Shown in pieces: positions 41,950-52,585 of a stretch of 64,000 nt of DNA. Source of the stretch: Apoda limacodes (Eukaryota; Arthropoda; Insecta; Lepidoptera; Limacodidae); the NCBI GenBank assembly GCA_946406115.1, contig OX291557.1, forward strand, positions 14,974,501 to 15,038,500, written 5' to 3'. How positions within the stretch are numbered: the first letter of the stretch is position 1; each line of letters starts with the position of its first letter. A program made the translations under genes and the position numbers. The notes beneath the pieces were generated by a model, which ran no database searches, had not been told where the DNA came from, and saw nothing but the letters and a program-made list of their open reading frames with translations.

Positions 41950-43764
41950 GTACCTGTAGACTAATTTGATTTCCCCCAGAAATCCCTTAGGATGCCCTCA
42001 CCAAGCGGATGGTGGCATGGGCCATGGCGCGATTATTTAAAGCGGTGGTCATGTTGGTATTGTTGGGAAATGAAAGGCATTACGCAAAGTATCTGTAAAA
42101 TAAAATGGATTGGCAGGTTTAAGTTTTATTGGTTGTATGGTTGTAGATCGATTTCGAGATTAATTCTAAGTCACAGACACAGCTCACAGCTCGTAAAGTT
42201 CGACTTTTATTGTTGACTCGGTCTAACTCGGTTGAGAAACCGCTAAATCTAGGGGGAAATCCTCTGGTCTGGCAGCACTGCAACAGGTACGCGTAGTGTT
42301 GCTGAAGCATAGAAAAAAGTTACAATTTGAATCTGAAAGTTGAATACGTAACTTTAAATTCAAACCAAATTTTGCGCTATTTTTTGACAGCTGTAAAATG
42401 TGAAAGTGGATCCTTTAAGCAAAAGTTATAACGTTGTACTTTTTAAAAAAAATATATTTTTGCGTTATGAATTCTATTTCTTTGTTATTATCTACAAAAT
42501 AAACAAAATAAATTACTCAAACATATACACACACGAAACTGTCAAAAAATTACCCAAAACTCGTTCTGCTTAAACATTATAGTGCCAGAAGCTATCAGAT
42601 GCGCGTAGACGGAACGAGTAGTTGGTGCTAAAATGAGGTTACCCTGTTAAATTGCAACGCGGTTCAGAAGGAACGCGCCTTATACCACTCGCGTTGCCGG
42701 AAACGTTTCCGCGAGCGTTCACGTTAACGTAAGTTCGTGCAAGTGCCCGGCCATCAGTCAGCTTTCATGTTGCAACGATTGAGGTTGAAGTTCCTTTTAA
42801 AGCATAGCAATTTTACTGAATGTTGTAGAGCGCAGAAAAATAAATAAACGTACAGACACAGATCAATAAGATCCGTCCATACTTTAGTGTTTATTATATT
42901 AGTAGGATGTATGTAGTATACCTACTTAGGAAAGGAAAAGTAAGTAAGTACCTACGTAGTAGGTAATCAAAAAGCATACGATATTGGCTTTTTGTGTCAA
43001 AATAAAATAAATAAATAAATATTTTTGGACACTACACACAGTGCTGTCTAGCGCCGAAATGAACAAAGCATGTGTTATGGATACCAGACAACGGACACAC
43101 ATACTTATATATTACTGTTTTTGGTAAAAAAATGTATAATATACCTATATAGAAAACACCCATCCTCAAAAAAGAACACAAATATAAATGTTGATTTGTG
43201 CGGAAATCCAACCCACGCCCCTTGATTTACCTGTGGGATCATTACCTACTGGCTTTAATATGCGCTGGCTATGTTATGGATCCATATTTAGTGGCATTTT
43301 TCAATAGGAAATTACACAACTGCAAAGTACGTAGGTGTTGGTACACAACCACACTGTAGGAGCACGCAAAGCGGAGTGATTGTGTGGCTGGCTAAGTTTC
43401 AGAAAAAAAATGCTCCTTGTTGCTAGGTCAACGCTATCTATTTCAACTTTTTAAACAATTTTTTTTTAAATTTTAGCCGTTGGAAAATCCCTCAATGTAT
43501 GTTCTCAGAACCTTTAACCGGACGCAAATCGGATTCAAAATTTTTAACTCTTCCTTTTTTTTGAAGAGCAATCCAACGATAGCATGCGTAAATATTTTTT
43601 CCTACTTTAGTTCAATTATGAGGAACTGCTCTCAAATATTTTTTCTCTTAATTTCGTCACAAAATTGTGGCAGTTCATATAAGACACTTTCTGTCAAATG
43701 TTGTTCCAATCAATGTTGAGGCCGTAGAATTATAGGAATGTGACGTATGAACTCAAATTCTTTT
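41950..43764. other. Intergenic interval between helicase 5' end and THAP gene
   Basis: No gene with recognisable domains. A GC-richer island at 42560-42760 (AACGAGTAGTTGG, GCGTTGCCGGAAACG, GTGCCCGGCCATCAGTC) may be a CpG-containing repeat or promoter. AGTAGGATGTATGTA at 42900 resembles a dispersed-repeat terminus. Confidence 0.35.
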
Positions 43765-43900
43765 TTATGCCACTAAGGTGGCAAACAAGCTTGCAGTCCA
43801 CCTGATGGTAAGCGGTCACCGCAGCCTCTATAGGTTGCACGCTTGTAACATCTGAGGCACGCTTGAAAAACCTTTTACTGTAGTCACTGACCTCTACTAC
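43765..43900 (-). mobile_element. Non-LTR retrotransposon 3' end fragment
   Basis: The plus strand reads AAGGTGGCAAACAAGCTTGC, CACCTGATGGTAAGCGGTCACCG and CTATAGGTTGCACGCTTGTAAC, the reverse complement of the tail family at 11527. Only the 3' tip is present. Confidence 0.7.
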
Positions 43901-44123
43901 TACCCACTGGACTGGCTTTTCTATACAAATGACAGCTGATTTTGTGTGCCAATTTGAAGCGCCACCGCGAAAGTCTCCGGGAACTAATTTTGACGTATGT
44001 ATATTGAATATGGCTGTATTGGTAGATTAAAAAAAAAATCATAAAAATTTGCTGAATTTAACTTAATTTGTCGGTGTTTTAGTGACATTTGGAATTTTAT
44101 TGTGTAATATCGTGTTTACAAAT

Positions 44124-44673
44124 ATGAGGAAATGTGTCTTATGCAAACGTTGCTACAAAAAGATAAGTAACACGTCGTTTCACAGGTACGTGCATTTAGT
44201 TTTTGTTTTTAGTCAAAATTTATGTAAACTTTATATGTCAACAATCTGATTCAACCAGAAATTATTATTGCAATACTATATTAGCAGTACAATATTAAAT
44301 TTCGGCAAAATTAATATTTACTAGTGTTGTTTAAAATTTGCTAGTGATTCAAAGAGGTCATAATTTTAATATCGATATTTAGAAAGTTGGCCAATATGGA
44401 CATGGAAATTGTTATATTTAGAATGTTGTAAATCTTTCGATACTGACATGCCTTCGACTTAGAAAGCAGGTTTCTGATTTCCCAAGTCCAATTTCCAACA
44501 ACTTAAAGGAGAGGAGTATATATTTACATAATATTAAAGCCTTGAACTCGACTCCAAGGGAAAAAGATTTCCTTTGCTCTAAACATTTCAATGCTAAATG
44601 TCTTTTCAAACATTGCAACAGAACCACATTGAAGTTGGGCAGTGTTCCAACAATATTTGAAGGATTGTTTTAA
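44124..44673 (+). CDS. Small THAP-type zinc-finger protein, two exons
   Basis: Exon 1, 44124-44185, encodes MRKCVLCKRCYKKISNTSFH and ends at donor CACAG|GTACGT. Exon 2 starts at 44463 after TCGACTTAG and runs to TAA at 44671-44673. The join keeps frame and gives 90 aa. The C2-CH zinc signature is visible: CVLC near the start and LCSKHF about 50 residues later. It is followed by LKLGSVPTIF, matching the AVPTIF box that closes THAP domains. THAP domains bind DNA and are found in transcription regulators and P-element transposases. Odd points: the protein stops three residues after the box, so there is no effector region, and I see no Trp at the usual mid-domain position. The exon 2 acceptor is therefore uncertain. 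It could be a truncated isoform, a lone first part of a longer gene, or a decayed copy. Confidence 0.62.
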
Positions 44674-45329
44674 GGTTTGTTTTAAATTTAACCTAATCAA
44701 TATAGGGCTGAATTATATTAGTCAAGCAGCAAGTGGCACGTTCATTGCTTCATGAATTAAAATGTAATAAAAGATCTATTACAATAATCAAACACTCCAG
44801 GCCTTATACTTCTAATTAACTAATGTAATTAAACCCAATAGGTAATTCAAATTACGTTTGTTATGTATATTGCTTTTAGTGTTAATAAGTATAAGTAAAC
44901 CTTATAGATCATAATAATTGTGTAATTTTTTCCACACCCAAATTCTTGCGAGGAGCTGATAACTGACAGTGAAAGTGACAAAAGTGTCCAGAGGAAAAAA
45001 ATGTGGCTCACAGCGTTAAGCGTCAATTTTTGTTTATTTGAATATATGTATAAATATTATTATGAAAATACATAACTTAAAAAAAAAAACATTTTTCTAA
45101 GTAGCAAAAAGTGCTATCATATTACTTAATATATAGGTATAACTTATATATGTATTACTAACTTAATGTATAACTTCGCAGGTAGGTGTAAAATATGATA
45201 TTAAATTATCCTATAAAAAATAAATTAGATGTCCATTTAATGCGTCTTTTGTTTTTAATTGACTGGACTATCAGTGGACTTAGATACCCGCTTAGATAGT
45301 GTATCCCATACACCAATGGGCACTAGCTA
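44674..45329. other. AT-rich, no gene seen
   Basis: May contain the 3' UTR of the THAP gene. No further THAP exons or coiled-coil regions were recognised. Confidence 0.35.
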
Positions 45330-45515
45330 ATGAGAGGCTGCCGAGGTTTTCTCTAAGGACTATAGTATGAAATTCTTCAAGAAGGTAGTGATTAGATTTT
45401 TAAAAAATCGGCAACGCGCGAGTAATTCTCCTGTTATTGCAAGCGTTAATCGGCACGCATAATATCAGGTGGACCGTAAGCTTGTTTTCCACCTTGGTTA
45501 TATAAAAAAAAAGGA
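45330..45515 (+). mobile_element. Non-LTR retrotransposon 3' end fragment
   Basis: GAGAGGCTGCCGAGGTTTTC, AGGACTATAGTATG, ATCGGCAACGCGCGAGTAAT, ATTGCAAGCGTTAATCGG and CAGGTGGACCGTAAGCTTG .. ATATAAAAAA follow the same order as at 11527. Confidence 0.72.
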
Positions 45516-45679
45516 GGAGGTTGCAATCAGACCCATTCCAATCGACAGGAGGTACGTATACAAACAATCCGTTGAAGTTACAATATTCTAAAGTGCCGGG
45601 TTTTAATTGATAGATTTTTCTGAAAAACACATTTTTTTTCTGCACGATCACAATACTTCCTTCACTACATAGGAGTTTG

Positions 45680-46350
45680 AAACAAAAAATCTATTCCGGG
45701 GCACAGTGGAATAATAGGTAACGGATGTGCAGACCAGTGGGCTAAAGAGGCAGTACAGATTGGTTTACTTGATCATTTTAAAATTCTCTCATTAGATCTA
45801 CAAAGCCTAGCTAAAAAATAGTTGGTGACTGATTGGGATAAGATTTAGACTTAATCAAGAACTATTAAAGGTCGTTACTATGGACAAATTCAAACTTTTA
45901 TCCCCAAAAAACCTTGGTTGTTTAATTCCGTAATTGTGATAAATCTGCCACTAACCATATGCCGTCTCCGACTGGGTCATGTATCTTCTCCAGTATTCCT
46001 CGCCAAAATTAGAGTCAGAGACAACTCTCTCTGTGAATGTAACATTGATAAAGGAACTGTAGACCATATATTTTTCAGCTGCCCAAAATTTCCCCTATCC
46101 TTATATGATGTTATTCCTAATTATATTTATAACCATTAACTATGTGTACACCTATGTTGTGTGTTGTCTTATGTGGTGGTGGTATATTGTTTCAGGTAGT
46201 GGTCCCTATCCCAGAACTTCTCTCTTAGGAGACTTTCAAAATTATTTAAAAATCTTATGTGAACTGGCCATACAAATATACACGTGCCTCCCTCTCCACA
46301 GTCATTGGCAAAGTTATGTGGCTTAGTCCACAATAGAAGCCACTAAAGAG
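45680..46350 (+). pseudogene. Non-LTR retrotransposon RNase H and C-terminal zinc-knuckle relic
   Basis: IPGHSGIIGNGCADQWAKEA (45693 on) is an RNase H end motif (GHSGI.GN..AD). Further on, PLTICRLRLGHVSSPVFLAK and CECNIDKGTVDHIFFSC (C-x-C-x7-H-x4-C) are the C-terminal knuckle found in RNase H-bearing non-LTR elements. Stops between the two parts show decay. The RT portion is absent. Confidence 0.75.
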
Positions 46351-46496
46351 AAGAACTTGAACTTGAGTTTTCTGTTGTTGTTGGGTTAAAAAACTGTCTA
46401 TTTCTAAAATATAATATATCGATATATCACAGATATAATGTCGACTTGTGGACATCACTAATTTTAGTTCTATATACTTTCGTATCTGCCTACAGC

Positions 46497-46870
46497 GCCA
46501 AAATGACTGTAGTCCTTAGAGAAAACATTGGCAGGGAGCTTATTCCACAACCCAAGTTTTTGCGGGAGGAAGTTTCTCTGAAACTGCACTGTGCGTGGCC
46601 ATTAAGGCATTAAGGTTCTAAAGTATGAATTCCATGCCGCCGGCGAACGGTGCAATGGTAGAATGTAGCAGTGGGCATCAAAACACAAAATCGCTCCTCA
46701 GACTTAAGGGTTCGATACGGCTTGTGAGTTTGGAATCGATGACGATTCTCTCAACCCGTCGTTGAACTGAGTCAAACCCGCCTAGAGACGGCAGCAGTAC
46801 TTCATATGGAGCTGACCTTATGACTTGTAAAGCAGCAACCATTACCCCGAGGTAAAGACTGTATCGTTGT
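46497..46870 (-). pseudogene. Non-LTR reverse transcriptase C-terminal fragment
   Basis: The minus strand reads LGGFDSVQRRVERIVIDSKL, SRIEPLSLRSDFV, then, after a frame change, a tail like LWNKLP..F at 46540. This matches the C-terminal thumb/connection tail (RRAVRIV..PLALRRD..) of Jockey/R1-like ORF2. Upstream and downstream parts are missing. Confidence 0.72.
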
Positions 46871-47499
46871 ATTAAGTACACATATAGTGGACATATTTGA
46901 AACAAGCAAATATCAAATAAGCTTTGACATCCCCCGCTCCAACACACGCTCATTGGAGGAAGTGATACAGAAAAACAAGGGATTGAAAGTATTTGTAGGA
47001 CGTCTAGGAAGGAGCCAACTAACGAAACTGATGTAATTAGATGGAAAACCGTTACTTCTAAGTCGAAGGTAATGGCTGAATCGCTGCAGGAGGAATTGCC
47101 AGCCTCTACTGTTCTTCCAGGTTACAAACGAGTTCTCAAATCTCAAACTCAATCTACCACAAGTGTTATCACTCATCATAGTTCAATTTCTAATTTTAAA
47201 TAGTCCAACCACTGGTTAGAAATGATTTTGCTACTGAGAAGAACCGGCAAGAAACTTAGTAGTTCAGCTTCATTATAAGGAAATGCCATAAAGTCTTACA
47301 CCAAATGATAACATTATATACAATGTTTGATAAAAAAAAAATTACAAATGCCTCCCAATTATATAAGTACTAATTCTTCCAACCATTTTTATCATTAATG
47401 TGTCTATCAACTTTGTTATTGGTTTTTTTATTAAACTGTTTTTGATATATGTACATTTTAAAGTTATTTGGAGCTAAATTAACTACATGTAATGGAATT

Positions 47500-47870
47500 T
47501 TACTCTAAAATATATACTCTGTATTGCAAAAGAGCTATGGGGTCACTATTTTCATCGAATAAATGCCATTTTTGTGATAGTGAAGTGATATATTGGCAAT
47601 AATTGTATGTCAATTGGACGGTTAAAATATATACTGCTCTCATTTGCAAAATAAAGACTGTACCAATATAAGCTGCCTTACCCCAAAGCGAAATTCCATA
47701 AGACATTACGGATTGAAAATAGCGAAAGTAGACTAAGCGGGTAGTCTCAACATCTGTAAGCTGCCTAATTTTTCTAACTGCATAAGCAGCTAAGTTAAGC
47801 TTCCCTGCAAGTGAGAGTTCCATTGCGGCTTATTGTCTAAAGTAATACCTAGAAACAAAAACAAGGTTTA
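47500..47870 (-). pseudogene. Jockey/CR1-type RT thumb fragment, same family as 17-19 kb
   Basis: FLGITLDNKPQW, SLAGKLNLAAYAVRKIRQL, LVYFRYFQSVMSYGISLWGK and QKWHLFDENSD parallel the segment at 18400-18770 (VFLGITLDNRLQW, AGKLSSAAYAVRKVRQL, VMSYGILLWGK). A shared gap relative to the normal order suggests both derive from similar degenerate copies. Confidence 0.82.
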
Positions 47871-48035
47871 CTTTAAGGACTACAGTATGGGGTTCTTCAA
47901 GAAAGTAATTAGATTTTGAAGGGTCGGCAACGTGCGTGATACCCCTGGTGTTGCAAGCGTCCATAGGCTTGACCACTTACCATCAGGTGGACCGTTGGTT
48001 TGTTCGCCACCTTAGTGATATATAAAAAAAACTGT
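47871..48035 (+). mobile_element. Non-LTR retrotransposon 3' end fragment
   Basis: TTTAAGGACTACAGTATGGG, GGGTCGGCAACGTGCGTGATACC, GGTGTTGCAAGCGTCCATAGG and ATCAGGTGGACCG .. TATATAAAAAA. It lies directly beside the opposite-strand RT fragment, so one inserted in or next to the other. Confidence 0.72.
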
Positions 48036-48049
48036 TGAGTCCAAAAGTT

Positions 48050-48306
48050 GTATTTAAAGAAAAAGAAAATATATAATTTATTTGACATAAAGATGAAGCT
48101 ATATGCAGCACATACATTCCAAAAAAAAATGAAAACAGTTCAGTTCTGTGAAATGGGTACCAACTATAGATATATAATGTAAAAGATACACAATGGCAGC
48201 TTAGTGATAATACCAAAAAAAAAAACATAAATTTTTGTCCAATGCGGGAATCGCACCTACACCCTCTGCGAAACAGTCGGCCACACTACCAACTAAGCTG
48301 CTGAGG
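48050..48306 (-). repeat. tRNA-derived SINE-like element
   Basis: On the minus strand 48306-48237 has a tRNA-like head: an A-box-like TAGTTGGTAGTGTGGCCGA, an anticodon-region spacer, and a B-box-like GGTGCGATTCCC. The 5' and 3' acceptor halves do not pair, so it is not a working tRNA. A T/A-rich body follows on the same strand. The head plus body suggests a SINE. Confidence 0.6.
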
Positions 48307-49065
48307 ACAGAGAGTATTTTATCAAATCAAAAGAGTTTTTTATACATTTCTTTTTATTAAAAATAATCATCTAAAGCACAATTATCCATCACACGCAAGC
48401 TCATAGGTGAAATTAAAACAAGTGTTCAATAGTATTTTTTTAGTTATTTTCACTACTTTTACTCCTAAACAGTCTCAGTACGTGCTGGTAAAGTGGGTGC
48501 TGAGACCATTACTGCCACGGGCTTTTTCTTTGTAAATTTTTCTTTCCTCAAGGCAAAGCGGGAGTTTATAATTCCCACGGGCGATATGCTTCGTTTTGTG
48601 ATTAAATGCAACGTGCGCGCTCTTCTTGTACAATAAAACAGAACGTGGACTTTACGTACTCTTTTATCTATTCTATCAAGTATGTGCAAAAGTGCCATAT
48701 GTAGTTTAAGATATGAACTACTCGCCCAGTGTACAATTTATAGTGCAACAAATTTTTCTGACCCGATGGTCAAAAATAAAAACTACAGTCGCCATATTGA
48801 AATAGTATGTGATTTAAATAATACGCGGTTTAAAAGTTAGAAAAGCGGGAGCAAAAAATTTTCTACTTTTACAGCTTGAAACTCACAAATTATATTAATA
48901 AACCTCAATTGTATTTTTGAAGCCCTATCTAACGATACCCCAGGAGATGGGGTGCGTGAAAAAGCTACCCCTAATAAAAAAAAACTCCATTTTTATGTTA
49001 AAGATACCTTCCTGTAAAATTTTATTAGAATCGATGCAAATGCGGCGTAATTATAAGGCTATGAT
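48307..49065. other. No gene identified
   Basis: AT-rich with a GC-richer stretch at 48465-48700 that is open on the minus strand (77 codons) but shows no domain I recognise. Confidence 0.35.
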
Positions 49066-49130
49066 ATTCGAACGGACATGACGAGTTTATAAGGGTCCGT
49101 TTTTGCCATTTAGCTGCGGAACCCTATAAA
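49066..49130 (+). repeat. 3' end of the CCGGCCAAG-family repeat
   Basis: ATTCGAACGGACATGACGAG, TTATAAGGGTCCGTTTTTGCC and AGCTGCGGAACCCTATAAA match the end of the copy at 31775-32056. Confidence 0.7.
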
Positions 49131-49707
49131 AGAAGACTATTAACCACGTGCGCCAAGTAATATTTGTAAGAAACATTTGTAAAATTAAATTAGTCTGGAA
49201 GTTGATAAACAATTACGGGAAAAAGTATAGATATACTGATACTTATGTCGTCATCGTTTTGTCTAGCCCTAGCGTAACCAAACATTTTACAATTTTACTT
49301 AAAATAACATTAATAAGAACGTTTTACAAAGAAAAGCAATATAATTACGTAAATACTGTTTTCTGAGCCAATTTTTAACAGAAATGCGACAAAATATGGT
49401 TTAAAAAAAATACGTGAGAATTTCGTATTTACCTGTAAAAAGTAAGATTGTCCGGGTTATTGCTTCCTGTGACGTAACAATTAGTTATGCAACAAGACAC
49501 CATAGCATCTAAGCACTAAACTTTTAAGTCCTTTATTGTCAGGATTCACCTAATAATCAAGGAAACACGTGATGTCAAAAAATAAGCGGGCTGATACGGA
49601 CTTTTACTCGAAAAATAATGGACGTATTAGATATGGTTATCTCTCTCTTTTTCTCTTGTGCAGCGTTCATGTAACGAGTATATCTTTTTTTCCTCGCTGT
49701 GTTAGTC

Positions 49708-50068
49708 CTTAGTGTAGCGTAAAAATCCTAGGTCTGTGGTACCAACTTAGCATATTTTGTGATCCACTAGAATGTAATTCTGGTTTTCAGTTGGCCCCTT
49801 TTAGATAGCAAATGACGACCTGACTTAGTGTAGCGTAAAAATCCTAGGTCTGTGGTACCAACTTAGCATATTTTGTGATCCACTAGAATGTAATTCTGGT
49901 TTTCAGTTGGCCCCTTTTACAATACAATACAATATTCTTTATTGCACAATTTAAAATACACAAAAACAATTACAATCGAGGAAATAGCACAATAAGGCGG
50001 CCTTATCGCTTAAAAGCGATCTCTACCAGGCAAGCAGGCAACCTTTTAGATAGCAAATGACGACCTGA
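49708..50068 (+). repeat. 116-bp tandem duplication, second copy split by an insertion
   Basis: CTTAGTGTAGCGTAAAAATC .. CAAATGACGACCTGA occurs at 49708-49823 and starts again at 49824. In the second copy the sequence breaks after CCCCTTTTA at 49919 and resumes CCTTTTAGATAGCAAATG at 50042. Outside the break the two copies look identical. Confidence 0.92.
49920..50041 (-). mobile_element. 5'-truncated non-LTR 3' end (122 bp) with 7-bp target duplication
   Basis: Flanked by CCTTTTA (49913-49919 and 50042-50048). On the minus strand the insert ends in a (TATTG)n tail. It includes GGCGGCCTTATCGCTTAAAAGCGAT, a hairpin shared with the 3' UTR of the CR1/Jockey-type element at 33657-33672. It is a tail-only copy from target-primed reverse transcription. 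Confidence 0.85.
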
Positions 50069-50157
50069 CGCCTGCACTGCTTTTATCGTGTTATATATAT
50101 ATATATATGTCTGTCTGTCTGTCTTAGTCCGAATACCAATATACCAACAGCATTTTT

Positions 50158-50295
50158 TTACGGACGGTTCCTAAGCTTCAAATATATATTGTAAAGACCA
50201 ACACCTGCATCAGTTGTGAAACGCCCTTTTGTAAAAATAATTTGTTGAGGATGCAGTAATCCATTTAAGTTAAGGTTTAAAGTAGACGTAAGTTT
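50158..50295 (-). pseudogene. Jockey/CR1-type RT fragment (fingers region)
   Basis: LNGLLHPQQIIFTKGRFTTD is visible on the minus strand and parallels HPQQFGFTKGRSTTDAG at 17565-17615. The fragment is short and dead. Confidence 0.75.
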
Positions 50296-50477
50296 TTGTC
50301 CAAATTTGACTTCCATACGCTTCGTATTTAAAAAGTTTGAAGTGGTACCCAAACTGCTGTTCTATATGTATATATTTTGATGATGGAAATCGAGAGAGTA
50401 CATCGTCGGCAGCAACGTTTGTATGGAGCACTATCTGTGACCCTTCTCTGGACACAAAGTGCGGTTCTTAAAAGGGG

Positions 50478-50485
50478 GTGTGTCC
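50478..50485. repeat. hAT target-site duplication, left copy (GTGTGTCC)
   Basis: Identical 8 bp at 51907-51914. Eight base pairs is the rule for hAT transposons. Confidence 0.92.
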
Positions 50486-51906
50486 TAGGGTTGCCAACTT
50501 TTTTTACTAGAAATAAAGTATATTCAGGTCTATGAAGAATATTAAACAGTATTTTAGAAAAATGAACAGTATTTTATTTATTTATTGTTTTAAATACATA
50601 TTTTTTAGAGCTTCTCGCACAACTTACTAATTTATAATCTTTTTTAAAAACTTCATACGCCTCATCACAATTATAACTGAAATTAAAATAAATGAGGAGC
50701 TCATTTTTTATCAAATTGATAGATGCTACTTCTAACCTCCCGCCACTTAGCATTCCTTACTGAAAAAACTCTTTCAGTAAATGCTGAGGTGGCGGGAACA
50801 GAAAGTAGATATGAGACAATTTTAGTTATGTTTTTAAATTCTTCTGAAGTGTTTACTAATAAATGGCTCCACTTTTGCCCAGTACTCATTTCAAGTAAAT
50901 CTTTGTCTTCTGATATTTTCATAAATTACATTGATATTTGTTAATTCTGAATATAAATCATCCATACCAATATTGTGTCTATACAAATTTAGATTATCTA
51001 TAATTTTCTCAAAATGATCAAATGTGACCGAAGACTTCAATGACAAACAGCTAATTAAAGAAAGCCAGTTAGTCTGATTAAAATCGAACCATATCTCTAA
51101 ATAAAAATTAGCATTATCAATTAAAAGTATGAAGTTATTCATAGTTATATTTAAAAATTTTTGGGAAGACTCTGTAATAGTATTTGATACTTTTTTTGTT
51201 TCTTGGCCAAAAAATTTATAATTTTTTCTTTGAATCAACTTCTTAAACCAGTCATAATGTTATAAATATCTAAAATAGTTACATTAGTTTCTTCTAATTT
51301 TTTGATTGTTTTATTGAAAACATTCAATATATGACTAGCATAAAGAAAGTAACTATAAACTACATTATTTTTTACATTATTATTCAACATTAATAAATTT
51401 TGAATAACCATTGGACAGTCAACATCCAAACTAACAGTAGTTACAAATTGGTGTCCAATTAAGTAAAATTGTATCAATTACTGGTAGAAGAGATTCCTAA
51501 CGAGTTCCTATGTGTCGTTTTATTTCATGAAACTCTCCTTCAGCGAGCGCTACAAATCTTTTTAATTCTTCTCTTCTGCATGCGAAACAGAAAAATGGCT
51601 ATAGATTTTTAATATAATGTTCTCAGTTCAATTGCGTTATCAAAAGTGTGAAAAGTATCATTTGTGGGAACTCTTAATCCCAGAACGAATGCGCCCTTGA
51701 ATATTTGACATTGACAGATTCGTTCAGAAACTCAGTGTGATTTGTTTGTGGCTGCACTGCATTGAGCAGTGAACGCCCTCTGACTAAATAAATAATATAC
51801 AAATAAAAGCAGTATTTTGTATACTTTATTTTTGTTCAACAGGAAAAAGTATAATTTTGTGAAAAACAGTATAATACTGTTTAAAACAGTATAGTTGGCA
51901 ACCCTA
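50486..51906 (-). mobile_element. hAT transposon, 1,421 bp, decayed internal copy
   Basis: Termini TAGGGTTGCCAAC and GTTGGCAACCCTA are inverted, flanked by GTGTGTCC on both sides. Subterminal AACAGTATT words repeat near both ends. The interior holds a broken minus-strand transposase C-terminal part. With only 1.4 kb, the catalytic N-terminal and central region is mostly missing, so the copy is non-autonomous. Confidence 0.9.
50701..51477 (-). pseudogene. hAT transposase C-terminal remnant with dimerisation region
   Basis: Three minus-strand pieces in different frames: 51477-51235, 51238-50891 and 50922-50701. The last has SVPATSAFTERVFSVRNAKW, the signature of the hAT C-terminal dimerisation region (VPATSA..ER.FS). 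The others are Asn/Ile-rich and resemble the insertion-domain portion, without a sure match. The DDE catalytic core is not seen. Frame shifts mean no working protein. Confidence 0.8.
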
Positions 51907-52100
51907 GTGTGTCCCTATGACGGATCATTTTTTGGACGATTATCAATAAAACGGACATATACTATTATCTGTGAATAAAACACATTGCCATACAAACGGC
52001 GCTCCTGTTAAAAATTGGCCGTCATTGGGACACACCCCCTTTTGAAAAAAATTTTGAACCCCCCCCACAGCGGTCCGAGGAGGGGTCACAGAGAATATTT

Positions 52101-52474
52101 TTTTATAAATAAATTACGATTATTTAATGTCTGGATTGTTTTAAAATTTTTGTTTTGTAAAAATACAATTTTTAAGCATATAGCGCATTTAAAGCCCTTG
52201 TAGTCGTCTATGCCAACATCCCACGGCTCATAAAGGTGTGTTCTAAATCGCAACGAGGAAGTTAAAAAAGGTGGTTTTGGGACACTCAGGGTAGAGTAAT
52301 TTTCCAACTGTCAAGTTGAATTGAACTGTTGAATTGTTGAATTTACACTGCTATGGAAAATATTGAAATTCAGTATGAAAATTTACTGTCAAACTCCCAT
52401 TACAAAACGGGTTGTTTTTCAACTTTTTTACCGTGCGGTAATTACCAGCGGGTTTTGGAACATAACCTAAAAAC
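52101..52474. other. Upstream region of POLR3H
   Basis: About 370 bp between the repeat and the start codon, moderately AT-rich, with no clear TATA box. The promoter and 5' UTR should lie here; exact sites cannot be read. Confidence 0.4.
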
Positions 52475-52585
52475 ATGTTTGTTTTGGCAGAAATGAAAGA
52501 CGTCGTTCGTATTACTCCGGAACATTTTCATGAAAGTTTAATAGACTCAATAACCACTTTATTAAATAGGAAATTGGCAAATAAG
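52475..52585 (+). CDS. POLR3H: POLR3H exon 1
   Basis: 37 codons from ATG 52475 to AATAAG|GTAAAT. The next Met (52493) is six residues in; the first is preferred because MFVLAEM matches the family start. Confidence 0.95.

Larger units (their letters stand above)
50420..52100. mobile_element. Inverted-repeat element hosting the hAT insertion
   Basis: Outside the hAT copy, CTGTGACCCTTCTC .. AAAAGGGGGTGTGTCCCTATGACGG on the left mirrors CCGTCATTGGGACACACCCCC .. GAGGAGGGGTCACAG on the right (to about 52095). A second shared word, TTTGTATGG, lies further out on the left and further in on the right. The element is non-coding; its superfamily is unknown. Confidence 0.6.

Noticed and set aside
41911..41965. 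Short plus-strand ORF MADGPVLPDGLSDVPVD
   Set aside because: Only 17 codons, overlapping the 5' region of the helicase gene; no evidence of function beyond an uORF-like appearance on the wrong strand.
48237..48306. Functional tRNA gene on the minus strand
   Set aside because: A- and B-box-like words are present but the acceptor stem does not pair and the anticodon arm is poor. A SINE head is the better reading.
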